The notes under the pieces were generated by a model, which ran no database searches, had not been told where the DNA came from, and was given only the letters and a program-made list of their open reading frames with translations. Below, piece after piece: positions 42,264 through 50,089 of a DNA stretch of 64,000 nucleotides. Each line of letters starts with the position of its first letter. The first letter of the stretch is position 1. This DNA comes from Lactobacillales bacterium (GTDB taxonomy: Bacteria; Bacillota; Bacilli; Lactobacillales; Streptococcaceae): contig JAISJW010000009.1 of NCBI GenBank assembly GCA_031261175.1, positions 1 through 64,000 of the forward strand, written 5' to 3'. The translations under genes were made by a program, and so were the position numbers.

Positions 42264-43892
42264 TTAAATATCAATCCCCGCTAACATATTTTTAATTTCT
42301 TGCTCACGCTTCGCCCCCGTTTTGCGTTTCACACTCGTTTTCACGCGCCCATCCGCCTCGGTTTTCTCGATAGTGTAAAGGTTTTTCGCAACGCTCGCCA
42401 CCTGCGGCAAGTGCGTAATTACTAGCACCTGCTTGTTCTCGCCCATCTCAAGCATCTTTTGGGCAATTTTCTGCGCTACGCGTCCGCTCACACCGGTGTC
42501 GATTTCATCAAAGACGAAGGTGTCAATCGTATTGACGCTCTCGAAAGCGAGTTTGATCGCAAGCATAATGCGCGAACGCTCCCCCCCACTAGCGGTTTTG
42601 ATTAACGGCTTGGCCTTTTCACCGAGGTTCGCCGAAAGGTAGAATTCAATTTCGTCGAAGCCGTTATTTCCTGGTTTTTCTAAAGTTTGGAAAACGACCT
42701 CGAATTTAGCATTCGGCATCAAAAGATCAGCTAAATTAGCATTAATTTTCGTCTCGATTTCTCCCGCAACTTTTCTTCTGATGGCACTCAGATTTTGGGC
42801 TAACTCGATTACGTGCGCACGTTTTTTGAGTAGCTTTTCTCTTGTTTCTGATAAGTCGTCGTTGTAGAAAGCAAACTCATCAAGAATCGCTTTTATTTCA
42901 CCTTGATAAGTTAAAAGATCATTGAAACTGCGATCGTATTTATTTTTTAATTTTTCGATTAACGCTAGACGCTCGTTGACATAGTTGTAGCGTTCTTCGT
43001 TAAATTCAAGTGCATCTTTTTCATTTTGAATATTTCTTTTTGTTTCGATAATGTTAAAATATAATTCATCTATATCGGTTGCAATATCTTTGTAATCGCT
43101 TGAAATATCGAGCATTTTATCGCCATTAGTTTTCAGTTTAGTTAAAGTTGTTTCCAAGCCAAAACGCTCCTCTTCAATCATCAAAAGAGAATGTTCCATA
43201 AGTTGTGAAATTTCTTCAACGCTCGAAAGTTTATTCAACTCGCCTTCAAGTTTCGACTCTTCATCCGGCTCAAAATCGGCCATTTCTAATTCCTTTAAAT
43301 CTTTAGCATATTTTTCGAGTTTCGTTTTTCTCTCACTCGATGTATTTTTTAGTTCATCATATTTTTTGAAATCAGCGCGGTATCCGGCTAATTCTTTTTT
43401 ATATTCACTACTGATTTTGAAATAATCTGCTCCTGCAAAATCTTCTAATAAATGCAAGTGTTCATCACGTTTCATCAAACGATTATTTTCGTGCTGCGAA
43501 TGAATATCGATCAATTCCGATCCAATTTCTTTTAACGTCGAAACTGTCACGATATTTGAGTTGATTCGACAGATACTCTTTCCAGCTGAATTAATTTCGC
43601 GTTTTAAAATTAATAAATCATCCTCAAAATCAATTCCCAAATCATTTAATTTTGCGATTAATGGTTGATTTAATAATGCTTCAATTCTGAATGCACCTTC
43701 AACACTCGCTTTTTCTTCACCTTCGCGAATCCATTCTTGAGATGCGCGCGCACCAACGAGCACGTTCAAGGCATCCATCAGGATTGACTTGCCCGCCCCG
43801 CTCTCGCCGATCAAGGCGCTAAGACCCTTGGTAAAATCGACCTCGACCTCAGAAATAATCGCAAAGTTTTTGACGTATAATTTTTCTAACAT
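42264..43892 (-). CDS. recN: DNA repair protein RecN
   Basis: The 542-residue SMC-like ATPase works in double-strand break repair. Walker A is LIGESGAGKSILMDAL, a coiled coil occupies about 160-370, and the C-terminal part has the ABC signature SGGERSRIMLA and Walker B VFDEIDTGVSG. A -35 TTGACA (43942-43947), 18 bases and TAAAAT (43918-43923) form its promoter. No clear LexA box was found. Confidence 0.96.
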   Translation of the reverse strand: MLEKLYVKNFAIISEVEVDFTKGLSALIGESGAGKSILMDALNVLVGARASQEWIREGEEKASVEGAFRIEALLNQPLIAKLNDLGIDFEDDLLILKREINSAGKSICRINSNIVTVSTLKEIGSELIDIHSQHENNRLMKRDEHLHLLEDFAGADYFKISSEYKKELAGYRADFKKYDELKNTSSERKTKLEKYAKDLKELEMADFEPDEESKLEGELNKLSSVEEISQLMEHSLLMIEEERFGLETTLTKLKTNGDKMLDISSDYKDIATDIDELYFNIIETKRNIQNEKDALEFNEERYNYVNERLALIEKLKNKYDRSFNDLLTYQGEIKAILDEFAFYNDDLSETREKLLKKRAHVIELAQNLSAIRRKVAGEIETKINANLADLLMPNAKFEVVFQTLEKPGNNGFDEIEFYLSANLGEKAKPLIKTASGGERSRIMLAIKLAFESVNTIDTFVFDEIDTGVSGRVAQKIAQKMLEMGENKQVLVITHLPQVASVAKNLYTIEKTEADGRVKTSVKRKTGAKREQEIKNMLAGIDI

Positions 43893-43917
43893 GCGCGCAC
43901 CTCTCTTACTTTCTTTA

Positions 43918-43947
43918 ATTTTATCACAAAACGTGAAGTTGTGTCAA
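43918..43947 (-). promoter_or_regulatory. Promoter of recN
   Basis: TTGACA, 18-base spacer, TAAAAT on the minus strand. Confidence 0.65.
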
Positions 43948-44084
43948 GTGCGAACGCGAACCTTAAAGAAATGTGAACAATCTGTGAACTCACCAAAAAG
44001 TTTGTTCTTTTTTTCACTTGCCCGCCCTGTTTTTCTAGCTCCGCGGAGCGTGAGTTTGTTAATTAAAGAACTTATGCGATTCGC

Positions 44085-44112
44085 TTGAAAACGTTTTAAA
44101 AACGTATATAAT
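44085..44112 (+). promoter_or_regulatory. Promoter with cre-like site for the 37-residue peptide
   Basis: TTGAAA (44085-44090), 16 bases, TATAAT (44107-44112). The -35 region lies inside TTGAAAACGTTTTAA, a near-palindrome resembling a CcpA cre box, so repression by CcpA is plausible. Confidence 0.7.
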
Positions 44113-44145
44113 AGTGATATAAAAAAAATTAAGGAGAACAAAATT

Positions 44146-44259
44146 ATGACATGGAGAAATGATTTACACATCGACGACTGGGCTAACGAATGGAACTCAA
44201 GCACGAAAATCAGCTTGAACGATTCGCAAGACATCAACGACTGGCCTAGCGACTTCTAA
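44146..44259 (+). CDS. 37-residue acidic peptide, unknown
   Basis: A complete small gene: promoter, AAGGAG, ATG, stop and terminator within 230 bases. The peptide starts MTWRNDLHIDDWANEWN and ends DINDWPSDF; the two halves carry similar D-x-x-I-(D/N)-DW units. It is acidic, has no signal peptide or hydrophobic segment, and contains three or four Trp. It is on the opposite strand to its neighbours. Family not recognised. It could be a regulatory peptide or a sugar-regulated stress protein; both are guesses. Confidence 0.65.
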   Translation: MTWRNDLHIDDWANEWNSSTKISLNDSQDINDWPSDF

Positions 44260-44270
44260 CCCCAAAATCA

Positions 44271-44306
44271 AAAAGCCGTCATCCCTTAGCTGTGGTGACG
44301 GCTTTT
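44271..44306 (+). terminator. Terminator of the 37-residue peptide gene
   Basis: AAAAGCCGTCA and TGACGGCTTTT pair around a 14-base loop, 11 bases after the stop. Confidence 0.85.
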
Positions 44307-44322
44307 CGTATGAATAAAAATC

Positions 44323-44388
44323 AAACACGCTCCTTTTCAACAAAAATTACGAGTTTTCCGCGATTTTTGTTAAAGATGAGCGTGTTTA
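44323..44388. repeat. Family B hairpin, copy 1
   Basis: Arms AAACACGCTC... and ...GAGCGTGTTT with internal ACAAAAAT/ATTTTTGT and a few mismatches. On the minus strand TTTGATTTTTA follows, so it can terminate the DUF3990 operon that ends at 44418. Confidence 0.8.
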
Positions 44389-44417
44389 AAATCTACACGG
44401 ACTCAAACTGTCCAAAA

Positions 44418-44567
44418 TCACATCGTTTTCACAAGTTTTTGGTCATTTGGAGCCATTTTCAATTTCACTTCGTCTTCGAGCTTAGCTTTCTCTTCGTAAT
44501 ATCCTTTTGCAAACGCTGGATCTTCCAACCGTTTAGCCAGGTAATCTTCAAATTTAACGTTACTCAT
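44418..44567 (-). CDS. 49-residue protein ending the second DUF3990 operon
   Basis: The ATG at 44567 overlaps the stop of the 73-residue gene as ATGA. The peptide begins MSNVKFEDYLAKRLEDPAF and is highly charged and helical, like the first helices of HigA/Xre-type antitoxins, but the HTH core is missing. It may be a truncated antitoxin or a third small partner. No counterpart lies in the first locus. Confidence 0.5.
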   Translation of the reverse strand: MSNVKFEDYLAKRLEDPAFAKGYYEEKAKLEDEVKLKMAPNDQKLVKTM

Positions 44568-44785
44568 CGTTCCATTATCTCCTTCAAAAAAAGATTGTAG
44601 GTTTCAGGAATGCTATCCCAGTAAAGTCCAGTCAAGGGGTCTTGCAAAAGTTGATACGTATTCGACAAATAGAAACGCATCGCTGCTTCCAAAAGTGGTA
44701 ATTCAAAGTCCTCTGCGTATTGAGCAATGATAAAACCAATAATACCATCTGTTGCGCTACTAATAATTTCATCAGTCAATTGCAT
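44564..44785 (-). CDS. Small protein partner of DUF3990 (second copy)
   Basis: A 73-residue helical protein related to the product at 12861-13115 (S-x-TY-x-x-L-x-DP-x-x-x-LY pattern). GGAGGT precedes the ATG. It overlaps the DUF3990 gene by 14 bases, matching the order in the first locus. Confidence 0.6.
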   Translation of the reverse strand: MQLTDEIISSATDGIIGFIIAQYAEDFELPLLEAAMRFYLSNTYQLLQDPLTGLYWDSIPETYNLFLKEIMER

Positions 44786-45305
44786 AACGATATACCTCCT
44801 TATGGATTAAGTTTTTTATCGATTTCTCCGTGCCGAAAAAAACTTGATTATCTAGCTTAGAAGATTTCAGGAGTCTAATTGCCGTTTCTTTAGCCTCTAT
44901 AGAAGAGGTATCGCCGTAAGTTCCTATAATCAACTGATTCAGAACCAACCCGACAGCATCATCAGCAACCGGTCCAATTACTATGTCGAATTTTTCGTCC
45001 CTTCCACCCGGCTTTTGTAACTTGCGATTTTCCAAAACAAAATCAAGCCACTCCATTGTAGGCTCTCCATAACGCTTAATTTTCAGATCACTATAATCTG
45101 GCAAAGTAAATACGCTCACGTATCCTTCGTCCAAATGCTCACGATGAGCTTTTGTTCCAACAAATTTCTCTGCCTGCTCCTTTGATGAAGTAGTATAAAA
45201 ACCTTTACCAAAATCTTTTTTATATGCGCCTTTGCTCAGATCAATTTCTATTACACCAACTGTTGAACCATGAAATAAATCGCTAGCTAGCTCTGGATAA
45301 TTCAT
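44772..45305 (-). CDS. DUF3990 putative toxin (second copy)
   Basis: The 177-residue protein has LFHGSTV and FGKGFYTTSS, the DUF3990 / ADP-ribosyltransferase-like motifs, and shares EWLDFVLENR and VIGPVADDAVG with the 13112-13591 product. GGAGG precedes the ATG. It overlaps the DUF3791 gene by 23 bases and the next small gene by 14, a tightly packed toxin-antitoxin-like operon. Activity is inferred. Confidence 0.65.
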   Translation of the reverse strand: MNYPELASDLFHGSTVGVIEIDLSKGAYKKDFGKGFYTTSSKEQAEKFVGTKAHREHLDEGYVSVFTLPDYSDLKIKRYGEPTMEWLDFVLENRKLQKPGGRDEKFDIVIGPVADDAVGLVLNQLIIGTYGDTSSIEAKETAIRLLKSSKLDNQVFFGTEKSIKNLIHKEVYRYAID

Positions 45306-45522
45306 TCAAGCTACCTCCTCGTTCTGCAATATATTTCATCACATCTTCCGTTATAAAGTCGTTATCATAATAATGCAGGTATTCATAATTATCAATCAAG
45401 AACGCGAGCAAATCGTATTCTTTCACTAATTCAGTTACACCTTCGTTAGAAAGTTGATAGCGTTTCGCCGTAGCGCTAATCATAAATGCCACCCACGTTG
45501 CTATCACTTGTTCCTTACTCAT
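45283..45522 (-). CDS. DUF3791-like small protein (second copy)
   Basis: 79 residues from the ATG at 45522 (GAGGTGTGG). LLAFLIDNYEYLHYYDNDFITEDVMKYIAERG fits DUF3791. Here it comes before DUF3990, whereas in the first locus it comes last. The extended -10 TGATATAAT (45553-45558, minus strand) supplies a promoter. Confidence 0.65.
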   Translation of the reverse strand: MSKEQVIATWVAFMISATAKRYQLSNEGVTELVKEYDLLAFLIDNYEYLHYYDNDFITEDVMKYIAERGGSLNELSRAS

Positions 45523-45613
45523 ATCGCCACACCTCGCTTTCACGTTACTATAATTATATCACTTTTCCAACAGGACTTAAAGAACTAACTCAAATGCGGG
45601 CAAGTAAAAAAAC

Positions 45614-45678
45614 AAACACGCTCATCTTTAACAAAAACTGCGAGTTTTCCGCGATTTTTGTTAAAAATGAGCGTGTTT
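45614..45678. repeat. Family B hairpin, copy 2
   Basis: Arms AAACACGCTCATCTTTAAC and GTTAAAAATGAGCGTGTTT. On the minus strand GTTTTTTTAC follows. It separates the DUF3990 operon from the PRTase operon and starts 8 bases after the stop at 45687. Confidence 0.85.
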
Positions 45679-45686
45679 ACTAAATT

Positions 45687-45818
45687 CTAATACAAATCTT
45701 CAAGTGAATAAGGAGCTGGTTTGCTATCAACTTCTTTTTGCTTGCGCCTTCCAATTGCCGGAATATAATCATAAGAATCGTCCTCATCAACTTCTTCTAC
45801 TGTTTCCTGTGATTTCAC
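45687..45818 (-). CDS. 43-residue peptide with FtsZ-tail-like motif
   Basis: GTG start at 45818 with GGAG about 8 bases before. The peptide is acidic (VEEVDEDDS) and then reads YDYIPAIGRRKQKE, which resembles the conserved C-terminal peptide of FtsZ (D-I-P-x-F-x-R-x-x-x-K), and ends PAPYSLEDLY. It lies in the same frame as the gene upstream, separated by an in-frame TAA. Either a pseudogene half or a separate peptide that could bind FtsZ partners. Low confidence. Confidence 0.4.
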   Translation of the reverse strand: MKSQETVEEVDEDDSYDYIPAIGRRKQKEVDSKPAPYSLEDLY

Positions 45819-45848
45819 AAGATCATCTCCATTAATCTCTTTATGCTC

Positions 45849-45998
45849 TTATATCTTTTCTGCGAAAAATTTGTCGCTTATAGGCGATTGATTTAGCGAG
45901 TCTTCATCACTATCAACTATAATCTTATCAAAGCCAACGTTAAGCCTCTCAACAATATTTCTCCCCGCACCGCCAATACCTATTATTAAATTTTTCAT
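45849..45998 (-). CDS. 49-residue FtsZ-like or Rossmann N-terminal fragment
   Basis: GGAGAA precedes the ATG, 16 bases after the SLOG gene stop. The start reads LIIGIGGAGRNIVERL, then IIVDSDEDSL, close to the FtsZ nucleotide-binding start (I-G-V-G-G-G-G-N-N-A-V-N-R-M ... A-V-N-T-D-A-Q-A-L). It stops at TAA after 49 residues; the GTPase body is absent. Reading through the stop would join it to the FtsZ-tail-like peptide. Could be a decayed FtsZ-like gene or a mini-protein. Confidence 0.45.
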   Translation of the reverse strand: MKNLIIGIGGAGRNIVERLNVGFDKIIVDSDEDSLNQSPISDKFFAEKI

Positions 45999-46014
45999 TT
46001 TATTCTCCACTACA

Positions 46015-46662
46015 CTATATCCCTAAATTCAGTTGATCTTCCCCGCTATTAGAACGGTCGTCCAAAGTTTCTTTTGTATCGAACTGTTTTTCTTCTGCTT
46101 TCAATATTTTCTCGAAAGTTCTAAACGTAAGTTCATCCATTTGCTCTTTGATATAAAACTCTAAATCGTCAATAGCCCTCAACTCAAAATGAGAAAATTC
46201 ATCCCAATTTTCATTTTTATAATACAATTCAACTGGTTTTTTTCTTAATAGTAATTGAACCATATTTCTTAGGCTTCCAGAACTGACCGATTTCTTCTTA
46301 AATCTAGGATGGATATAAGTATCTTGCCAAATTACTAAACCGTAATCTGCGACATCCCCCATAGCCCTGTCTTTGAAGGTTTCAGCTTCTTTCCCATTTT
46401 TAGAAGTTTCAGGAACTATAAGATTAGTATCCCATTCTTTTAACTCAATATCCTTTACTCTACTAGGATTATGAATTGTATATATTGTTACGTCAGGATA
46501 TCGCCTAGATGCAAAATCTTTAATTATCAATGCATCAACGCCTTTTTCGGAGTCACCAACAACTACCTCCAAATTAGCAGAAATAATATTATCAATTCTT
46601 TCTGAAACCGTTTCTGGCAAGTGATTTATATTTCTTGAACCACTAATAAATACCTTTTTCAC
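46015..46662 (-). CDS. SLOG-family nucleotide-binding protein
   Basis: The 215-residue protein begins VFISGSRNINHLP and has NLEVVVGDSEKGVDALI, the SLOG (LOG/DprA-like Rossmann) pattern with a GSR start and GD-x-x-GVD loop. SLOG domains sense or cleave nucleotides and recur in defence systems. The C-terminal third is helical and charged. GTG start with AAAGGAGAA. It lies 37 bases after the PRTase gene in the same operon. Confidence 0.65.
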   Translation of the reverse strand: MKKVFISGSRNINHLPETVSERIDNIISANLEVVVGDSEKGVDALIIKDFASRRYPDVTIYTIHNPSRVKDIELKEWDTNLIVPETSKNGKEAETFKDRAMGDVADYGLVIWQDTYIHPRFKKKSVSSGSLRNMVQLLLRKKPVELYYKNENWDEFSHFELRAIDDLEFYIKEQMDELTFRTFEKILKAEEKQFDTKETLDDRSNSGEDQLNLGI

Positions 46663-46699
46663 TTATTTCTCCTTTTTATATAATATTAAATGCCGAAAT

Positions 46700-47458
46700 T
46701 TATCCAAGCGGATTATAGCCACCAACCGATGGAGTATAAGAGTTAGCCACCCACGTATTACCAAGCGGGTTGAATCGTCGTTGCATCGGAGAAACTTTAT
46801 TGCCTCTTAGTCCGCCCCCAAGATTTCTGCACAAAGAAATAAAATATATTTCATTTGCTCCATATTTTTTCAATGCTTTTATCGCCGCTCTTAAACTCTT
46901 TCCGTTTCCATAAGTATCATCGATCAAAACTACATTTCTTCCTGTAAAATTATATAAAGAAACAAATTCATCGTTCGAGAATTCTTGATTAGTTGCTAAA
47001 AATTTGGCCTCTGTGCTAGATGTCTTCTTTAATCCTTCAAGATATTGATTTTTTCTATCTTTGGCTATATTTTTCGCTATTTCGTTCACATGTTGTACAT
47101 CTCTGAAATTAGATGAAGGCATAGGCATTACTATCGTTTTTTCATCCCAAAAAGGAAAAGTTAATTTTTCTTTTATATAATCATTTATCAAACTTATTAC
47201 AATTAATTTTTGCTCTTTGTTTAAAGGCTGTATTTTTAACCAATCTGGATGTTTTAAATAATTGATACATTCAGCCAAGTAACTCTCCTTACCAGTAGTC
47301 CCATATCTCATTAAGGCTCTTCCGAAATTCAAACCTTCTTCCTCTATAATTATATCAAAATCTTCCCTACAATTACGACACCACTGACTATAATTATTAT
47401 AGCGTGATTTCAATGTATTATTAGATCCACACCACGTACATTGCTTACTATTATTCAT
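46700..47458 (-). CDS. Phosphoribosyltransferase-like protein (ComF-type layout)
   Basis: The 252-residue protein starts with a zinc-ribbon-like CTWCG...WCRNC (four Cys, 7-33) and carries the PRPP loop VVLIDDTYGNGKSLRAA near residues 175-190, as in ComF/phosphoribosyltransferases. The end is unusual: Gly/Asn-rich with NPLG repeated (RRFNPLG ... GYNPLG at the very end). GAGGAGAT precedes the ATG. First gene of an operon with SLOG and the FtsZ-like fragments. A role in competence is possible, but the pairing with SLOG suggests a nucleotide-linked function. Confidence 0.65.
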   Translation of the reverse strand: MNNSKQCTWCGSNNTLKSRYNNYSQWCRNCREDFDIIIEEEGLNFGRALMRYGTTGKESYLAECINYLKHPDWLKIQPLNKEQKLIVISLINDYIKEKLTFPFWDEKTIVMPMPSSNFRDVQHVNEIAKNIAKDRKNQYLEGLKKTSSTEAKFLATNQEFSNDEFVSLYNFTGRNVVLIDDTYGNGKSLRAAIKALKKYGANEIYFISLCRNLGGGLRGNKVSPMQRRFNPLGNTWVANSYTPSVGGYNPLG

Positions 47459-47477
47459 TCCATCTCCTCTTAGGTTT

Positions 47478-47526
47478 GTACTTCTATGTCAAATAGAAGT
47501 ACAAGATTTAATATACTTAGTATATT
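47478..47526 (-). promoter_or_regulatory. Palindromic control region of the PRTase-SLOG operon
   Basis: Two perfect inverted repeats: GTACTTCTAT/ATAGAAGTAC with a 5-base centre (47478-47502) and AATATAC-TTA-GTATATT (47510-47526). A likely -10 (TATATT) lies in the second. Both are candidate operators. Confidence 0.55.
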
Positions 47527-47534
47527 TTAGCCGC

Positions 47535-47575
47535 AAAAAAATACCTACGAATTATAATTTCGTAGGCATTTTTTG
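47535..47575. terminator. Bidirectional terminator upstream of the PRTase operon
   Basis: CCTACGAA and TTCGTAGG pair around ATTATAA, with A/T runs on both sides. Confidence 0.8.
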
Positions 47576-47590
47576 TTTTTCTTGCAAAAA

Positions 47591-47654
47591 AAACACGCTC
47601 ATCTTTAACAAAATTAGCGAATTTTTCGCGGTTTTTGTTAAAGATGAGCGAGTT
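47591..47654. repeat. Family B hairpin, copy 3
   Basis: AAACACGCTCATCTTTAAC pairs with GTTAAAGATGAGCGAGTT. On the minus strand TTTTTTTGC follows. It touches the stop of the gene at 47655. Confidence 0.85.
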
Positions 47655-48062
47655 CTATTTAAAACTAACTCGTAACCGATACTTCCCTAGCTCACTGTCG
47701 AGCGACTTTAAGCGATAGTCGATTTCGATGCAGGCGGAGAATTCGGGGGCGCGGACGATGCGGACGTCGACGCGCTCGGCGGCGCACCATAAATTCATAA
47801 CACCGTAAATCGTAGCGATTTGGCTTTCGACCTCAGCACCCGAAACAAAGCGCAGCTTCGTTTTGTGCTCGCCTTGGCGGGTCAAGTCGACCTCGCCACT
47901 GCCACCTATTTTCAAGACGACCGAGGCGCCTTCTTTTTCGTGGTAGCGCAGATAAAAGTTTCCGCCGGTTTCGATCAAATCGCCGACGCTTTCGTGCAAG
48001 TGGCTTTCGACCGCGCCCTCCGTATCAACGATTTCGGTACACATTCTAACATTTACTTTCAT
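47655..48062 (-). CDS. DUF1934/YwiB-like beta-barrel protein
   Basis: 135 residues, almost all beta-strand (VVLKIGGSGEVDLTRQGEHKTKLRFV), with the N-terminal VNVRMCTEI and the short C-terminal strand YRLRVSF found in DUF1934. The start overlaps the stop of the E1 fusion gene by four bases. Function unknown. Confidence 0.65.
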   Translation of the reverse strand: MKVNVRMCTEIVDTEGAVESHLHESVGDLIETGGNFYLRYHEKEGASVVLKIGGSGEVDLTRQGEHKTKLRFVSGAEVESQIATIYGVMNLWCAAERVDVRIVRAPEFSACIEIDYRLKSLDSELGKYRLRVSFK

Positions 48063-50089
48063 AGTTCGCGGACCTTCTCAACAATTCTTTCAACGTCGGG
48101 AATCACGAATTTTTCGTGCTTTTCGCCCGCTGGAATCGGCGCAAACCGTCCGCCTAAGCGAGCAATCTTAACGTCTTTTCCGCTCTCGTAAATACAAATC
48201 GCAATCTCCGCCGATACGCCAAATTGGTTCGGCGACTCAGTCACGATCAGCACTTTATCGCCGTCACTCACAGCAGCCTGAATATCATTTTTCGAGAACG
48301 GTAAAATATTTTTAATATCGACAACGCGCGCGCCACCTAAAATCTCAGCAGCCTTCAAGCACGTATCAATCATATTCCCCATCGAAAACAACACGACATT
48401 GCTATCAGAATCGTCGCGGCGCAATGTCGCCTTGACGTTCAATTTCGTCGCGTAATTCGCCAAATTCCCATCAAGCTCGACGCGCCCCGTCATATTATAC
48501 AGCACCTTGTGCTCTAAAAAGACGACCGGATTATTATCGCGATACGCTTCAATTAGGCAAGTATAGGCATCCTGCGGCGAATTCGGCATCACAATCTTCA
48601 GCCCTGGAATATTGGCAAACCAACCTTCAATCGACTGAGAATGTTGAGAAGCCGCCCCAAACCCAGCTCCGTAGGCAGCCCGAATCACAATCGGTGCTTT
48701 CGTCATACCCGCGTGAATAAAGTGCGTCTTAGCTGCTTGGTTTACAATCTGATCAAACGCAACACTCGCGAAATCTGCAAACTGCAATTCAACAATCGGA
48801 CGTTTTCCAACCATACTTGAGCCAATCGCGCAACCTAAAATAGCACTCTCCGAAATCGGTGTCGCAACGACGCGCGACTTGCCATATTTTTCGACTAAGC
48901 CCGACACGACGTCGAAGCCGCCGCCGTGAACGCCGATGTCCTCGCCAATCAGATAAGCAGCCTTATCATAAGCCAAAATGTGGTCCATCGCCTGGCGAAT
49001 CGCCTCTTTATAGGTCAACTCGGCGACGTGGTGTCCACCGCGCTTAGCGCCAATACCCGGCTCGTCGCACGCAGCGTAAACCAGATCCAAAACTTCTTCA
49101 TTAGACAACTCATCATCAAGCTCAGCCGACGCAGCCATCGCATCCATCCGAGCCCAAGACTCATCAATATATTCCAAGATAGACGACTCGCTCAAAACGC
49201 CATCTTCAATCAGATAGCGCGCCAACCGCTGAATCGGATCATAAGTCGCATAATTCGCTTCGACCTCGCTGTGGTCGCGATATTTCATCTTGTCACTGCG
49301 CGAGTGCCCGCAATAGCGATACGTCATCATCTCGATCAAGACCGGCCCTTTGCGTTCACGCACCGAACGAACCGCATCATTCATCGTGTCGATCACTTCA
49401 AAAATATTGTTCCCATCGATCGACAAACCGCGAATCCCGTAAGATGCCGCACGCTCGCTCAACAGCTCAATATTTACCATATCATTAATGGGTGAGCTCA
49501 TCGCGTAATGATTGTTTTCAATCACAAAAATCACCGGCAGATTCCAAATCGACGCCATATTCAGCGCCTCGTGGAACGTCCCCTGATTCGTCGACCCGTC
49601 GCCCGCAAAACACACGACGACGCGCTCATTCTTATCCTGCTTATTGGCAAGTGCAACCCCGTTAGCGATCACATAATTTGCTCCAACAATCCCGTTCCCA
49701 CCGATATTTCCGCACTCGAGGTCGGCGATGTGCATACTGCCGCCAATCCCCATATTTGTCCCAGTCCGCTTGTTCAGCATCTCCGCAAACATCGCGCGCA
49801 TATCCGTCCCCTTCGCAATCGAATGGGCGTGATTTCGGTGGGTCGAAGTAATATAATCTTCGCGGTTCAAAACATGACAAACCCCCGCGGCAATTGCCTC
49901 CTCCCCGATTGAAAGGTGCATTGTGCCGTGGAATTTCCCATCTTGATACATCTCGTAGCACTTCTCCTCGAAGTTGCGGATGTCGATCATTTCGTGCAGG
50001 AGGTCAACCAGATCGCCCGTATTGTGGGCGTTCTGCGGAAAAATGCGTTCGACTTCTCGGTAGTCAAACTCCATATTTTTCGACGTCAT
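48059..50089 (-). CDS. 2-oxo acid/acetoin dehydrogenase E1, alpha-beta fusion
   Basis: The 676-residue protein joins an E1 alpha part (about 1-330; TPP motif GDGSTNQGTFHEALN, STHRNHAHSIAKG) with an E1 beta part (about 355-676; GEDIGVHGGGFDV, ELQFADF, HSQS). The halves are separate in standard pyruvate or acetoin complexes. AGGAGGAGG precedes the ATG. No E2 or E3 gene lies nearby; the operon partner is only the DUF1934 gene. Substrate is uncertain. Confidence 0.85.
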   Translation of the reverse strand: MTSKNMEFDYREVERIFPQNAHNTGDLVDLLHEMIDIRNFEEKCYEMYQDGKFHGTMHLSIGEEAIAAGVCHVLNREDYITSTHRNHAHSIAKGTDMRAMFAEMLNKRTGTNMGIGGSMHIADLECGNIGGNGIVGANYVIANGVALANKQDKNERVVVCFAGDGSTNQGTFHEALNMASIWNLPVIFVIENNHYAMSSPINDMVNIELLSERAASYGIRGLSIDGNNIFEVIDTMNDAVRSVRERKGPVLIEMMTYRYCGHSRSDKMKYRDHSEVEANYATYDPIQRLARYLIEDGVLSESSILEYIDESWARMDAMAASAELDDELSNEEVLDLVYAACDEPGIGAKRGGHHVAELTYKEAIRQAMDHILAYDKAAYLIGEDIGVHGGGFDVVSGLVEKYGKSRVVATPISESAILGCAIGSSMVGKRPIVELQFADFASVAFDQIVNQAAKTHFIHAGMTKAPIVIRAAYGAGFGAASQHSQSIEGWFANIPGLKIVMPNSPQDAYTCLIEAYRDNNPVVFLEHKVLYNMTGRVELDGNLANYATKLNVKATLRRDDSDSNVVLFSMGNMIDTCLKAAEILGGARVVDIKNILPFSKNDIQAAVSDGDKVLIVTESPNQFGVSAEIAICIYESGKDVKIARLGGRFAPIPAGEKHEKFVIPDVERIVEKVREL

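Noticed and set aside
45849..45851. Recoded or read-through TAA (alternative genetic code)
   Set aside because: All other genes use TAA, TAG and TGA as stops, so decay or two genes is simpler.
48926..49495. Long plus-strand reading frame opposite the E1 fusion gene
   Set aside because: No RBS or family features; it mirrors the codon pattern of a clear gene. The same holds for frames opposite the GH3, topA, WxL and ecfA genes.
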